Assembly (NCBI GenBank): GCA_019245415.1
Contig: JAFARO010000017.1
Span: forward strand, 1 to 64,000
Length of the DNA: 64,000 nt
Reading direction: 5' to 3'
Source of the DNA: Alphaproteobacteria bacterium
GTDB lineage: Bacteria > Pseudomonadota > Alphaproteobacteria > Micropepsales > Micropepsaceae
The translations under genes and the position numbers were made by a program. The notes under the pieces were generated by a model. The model did not search any database and was not told where the DNA came from. It saw only the letters and a list, made by a program, of their open reading frames with translations. Position 1 is the stretch's first letter. Each line of letters starts with the position of its first letter. This document shows positions 63,459 through 64,000 of the stretch, piece after piece.

Positions 63459-64000
63459 ATGGCCATCGAATTTCAGGGCGATCACTTCGAAAACGCCGTT
63501 GCGCTTCCAATGCTGGTTGTTGTCGATCCACGCCGAACAAATCTGACGCCTTCGCATGGCGTAGGGCGCATGGCCGGAGCCGGCGTAGTTTCGAGATCTC
63601 GTGTCGCGCTCGCATTTGCGCGCTCGTTCGGGCTTTCAGTCTCTATCATGCGCGGCGGAGCGAACCCTCAGGTGAGCGATGCCACAGCGAACCCTTGGAT
63701 AAAAGGGTTTGAGCCTTTGCGATCGGATATCCTCCTCGAACGTCGCGGCCGGTCTTGCTATTCGAGCGAATTCTTCTGTGAGGTGGCACAGGCCGCAGGC
63801 GGCGAAATAGTGCTCGCGGGTTTCATTGGCGACGGGGGCACCCTCGCGACCGTCATCGATGCTCTCAAAGTAGGCCACCGCGTTACAATTTTGCGGGATG
63901 CGACCTACGACAGGACCGCTCAGCTATTTTCCGAAGCTCACTTACGTGCTCTCAGGGATTTTACCCACCTCCATGTACGAGTGAAGACGGTTCATACCTG
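63459..64000 (+). CDS. Isochorismatase-like hydrolase fold protein, truncated at window edge
   Basis: About 180 codons are present and the frame is open at base 64000. The first strand holds the catalytic-type Asp in LPMLVVVDPRRTNLTP. A second helix-strand pair reads ALAFARSFGLSVSIMRGG, then SDILLERRGRSCYSSEFFCE and GEIVLAGFIGDGGTLATVID with KVGHRVTILRDATYD. This order matches isochorismatase-like cysteine hydrolases. The nucleophile Cys of the GxxxxxCV motif is absent (GDGGTLATV) and the catalytic Lys region reads ERRGRS, so hydrolase activity is doubtful. AGAGG precedes the ATG. It is 13 bp downstream of the tandem-GNAT gene, probably one operon under the LysR operators. Confidence 0.65.
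   Translation, partial: MAIEFQGDHFENAVALPMLVVVDPRRTNLTPSHGVGRMAGAGVVSRSRVALAFARSFGLSVSIMRGGANPQVSDATANPWIKGFEPLRSDILLERRGRSCYSSEFFCEVAQAAGGEIVLAGFIGDGGTLATVIDALKVGHRVTILRDATYDRTAQLFSEAHLRALRDFTHLHVRVKTVHT

Overview
The window is a dense, high-GC bacterial chromosome segment, almost certainly from an alphaproteobacterium. The support is a circularly permuted (two-piece) tmRNA gene, the betaine-lipid pair btaA-btaB, an HWE-type histidine kinase, a DUF3576 lipoprotein next to leuS, hflK-hflC near a DegP protease, and a mreBCD-mrdA-rodA cell-shape operon. The genus cannot be named from sequence alone. No plasmid origin, integrase, transposase, CRISPR array or rRNA was seen.

Layout. 1-12 kb: truncated leuS, DUF3576 lipoprotein, porin, TenI/ThiE-like protein, yggS, ribA, an orphan response regulator, a DUF2807-like repeat protein, tesB, btaAB, an OmpA-type protein with a 24-proline linker, and msrC. 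12.8-24 kb: a branched-chain 2-oxoacid dehydrogenase operon (E1 alpha, E1 beta, E2, E3) diverging from a run of two acyl-CoA dehydrogenases, a beta-lactamase-fold hydrolase, a cNMP-domain/flavin reductase and a UBP zinc finger. 24-37 kb: Rieske oxygenase, tRNA-Ser(CGA), HWE kinase, rlmJ, membrane proteins, a TetR-type HTH/TM/Sel1 fusion, a multicopper oxidase, a voltage-gated K+ channel, the permuted tmRNA, and a flippase-like/sulfotransferase pair. 37-54 kb: thyA, an RcnB-like protein, folA, an SMP-30 protein, mrp, hflKC, a GLUG-repeat adhesin-like gene lying between hflC and degP, degP, serB, miaA, a ketol-acid-reductoisomerase-like protein lacking key catalytic residues, and an Opu-type ABC transporter. 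54-60.1 kb: the mreBCD-mrdA-rodA elongasome operon. From tRNA-Lys(CTT) at 60.2 kb to the right edge the base composition is visibly more A/T. That segment holds an XRE regulator, a LysR regulator, a tandem-GNAT acyltransferase and a truncated isochorismatase-like protein, and it looks like the start of an accessory island.

How the parts work together. bkdA1-bkdA2-bkdB-lpd and the divergent acyl-CoA dehydrogenases form a branched-chain or acyl-CoA oxidation locus that shares a promoter region holding a perfect 13-bp palindrome. btaA and btaB together make a phosphorus-free betaine lipid. thyA and folA supply dTMP and tetrahydrofolate. hflKC and degP serve envelope protein quality control. mreB-rodA build the rod-shaped wall.

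The most unusual items are: (1) the KARI-like paralog without the catalytic Lys and one metal ligand; (2) the TetR-HTH/TM/Sel1 fusion; (3) a palindromic repeat translated in frame inside the E2 linker; (4) the GLUG gene splitting hflKC from degP; (5) the tmRNA intervening segment built of heptamer repeats; and (6) the island after tRNA-Lys with twin operator palindromes.
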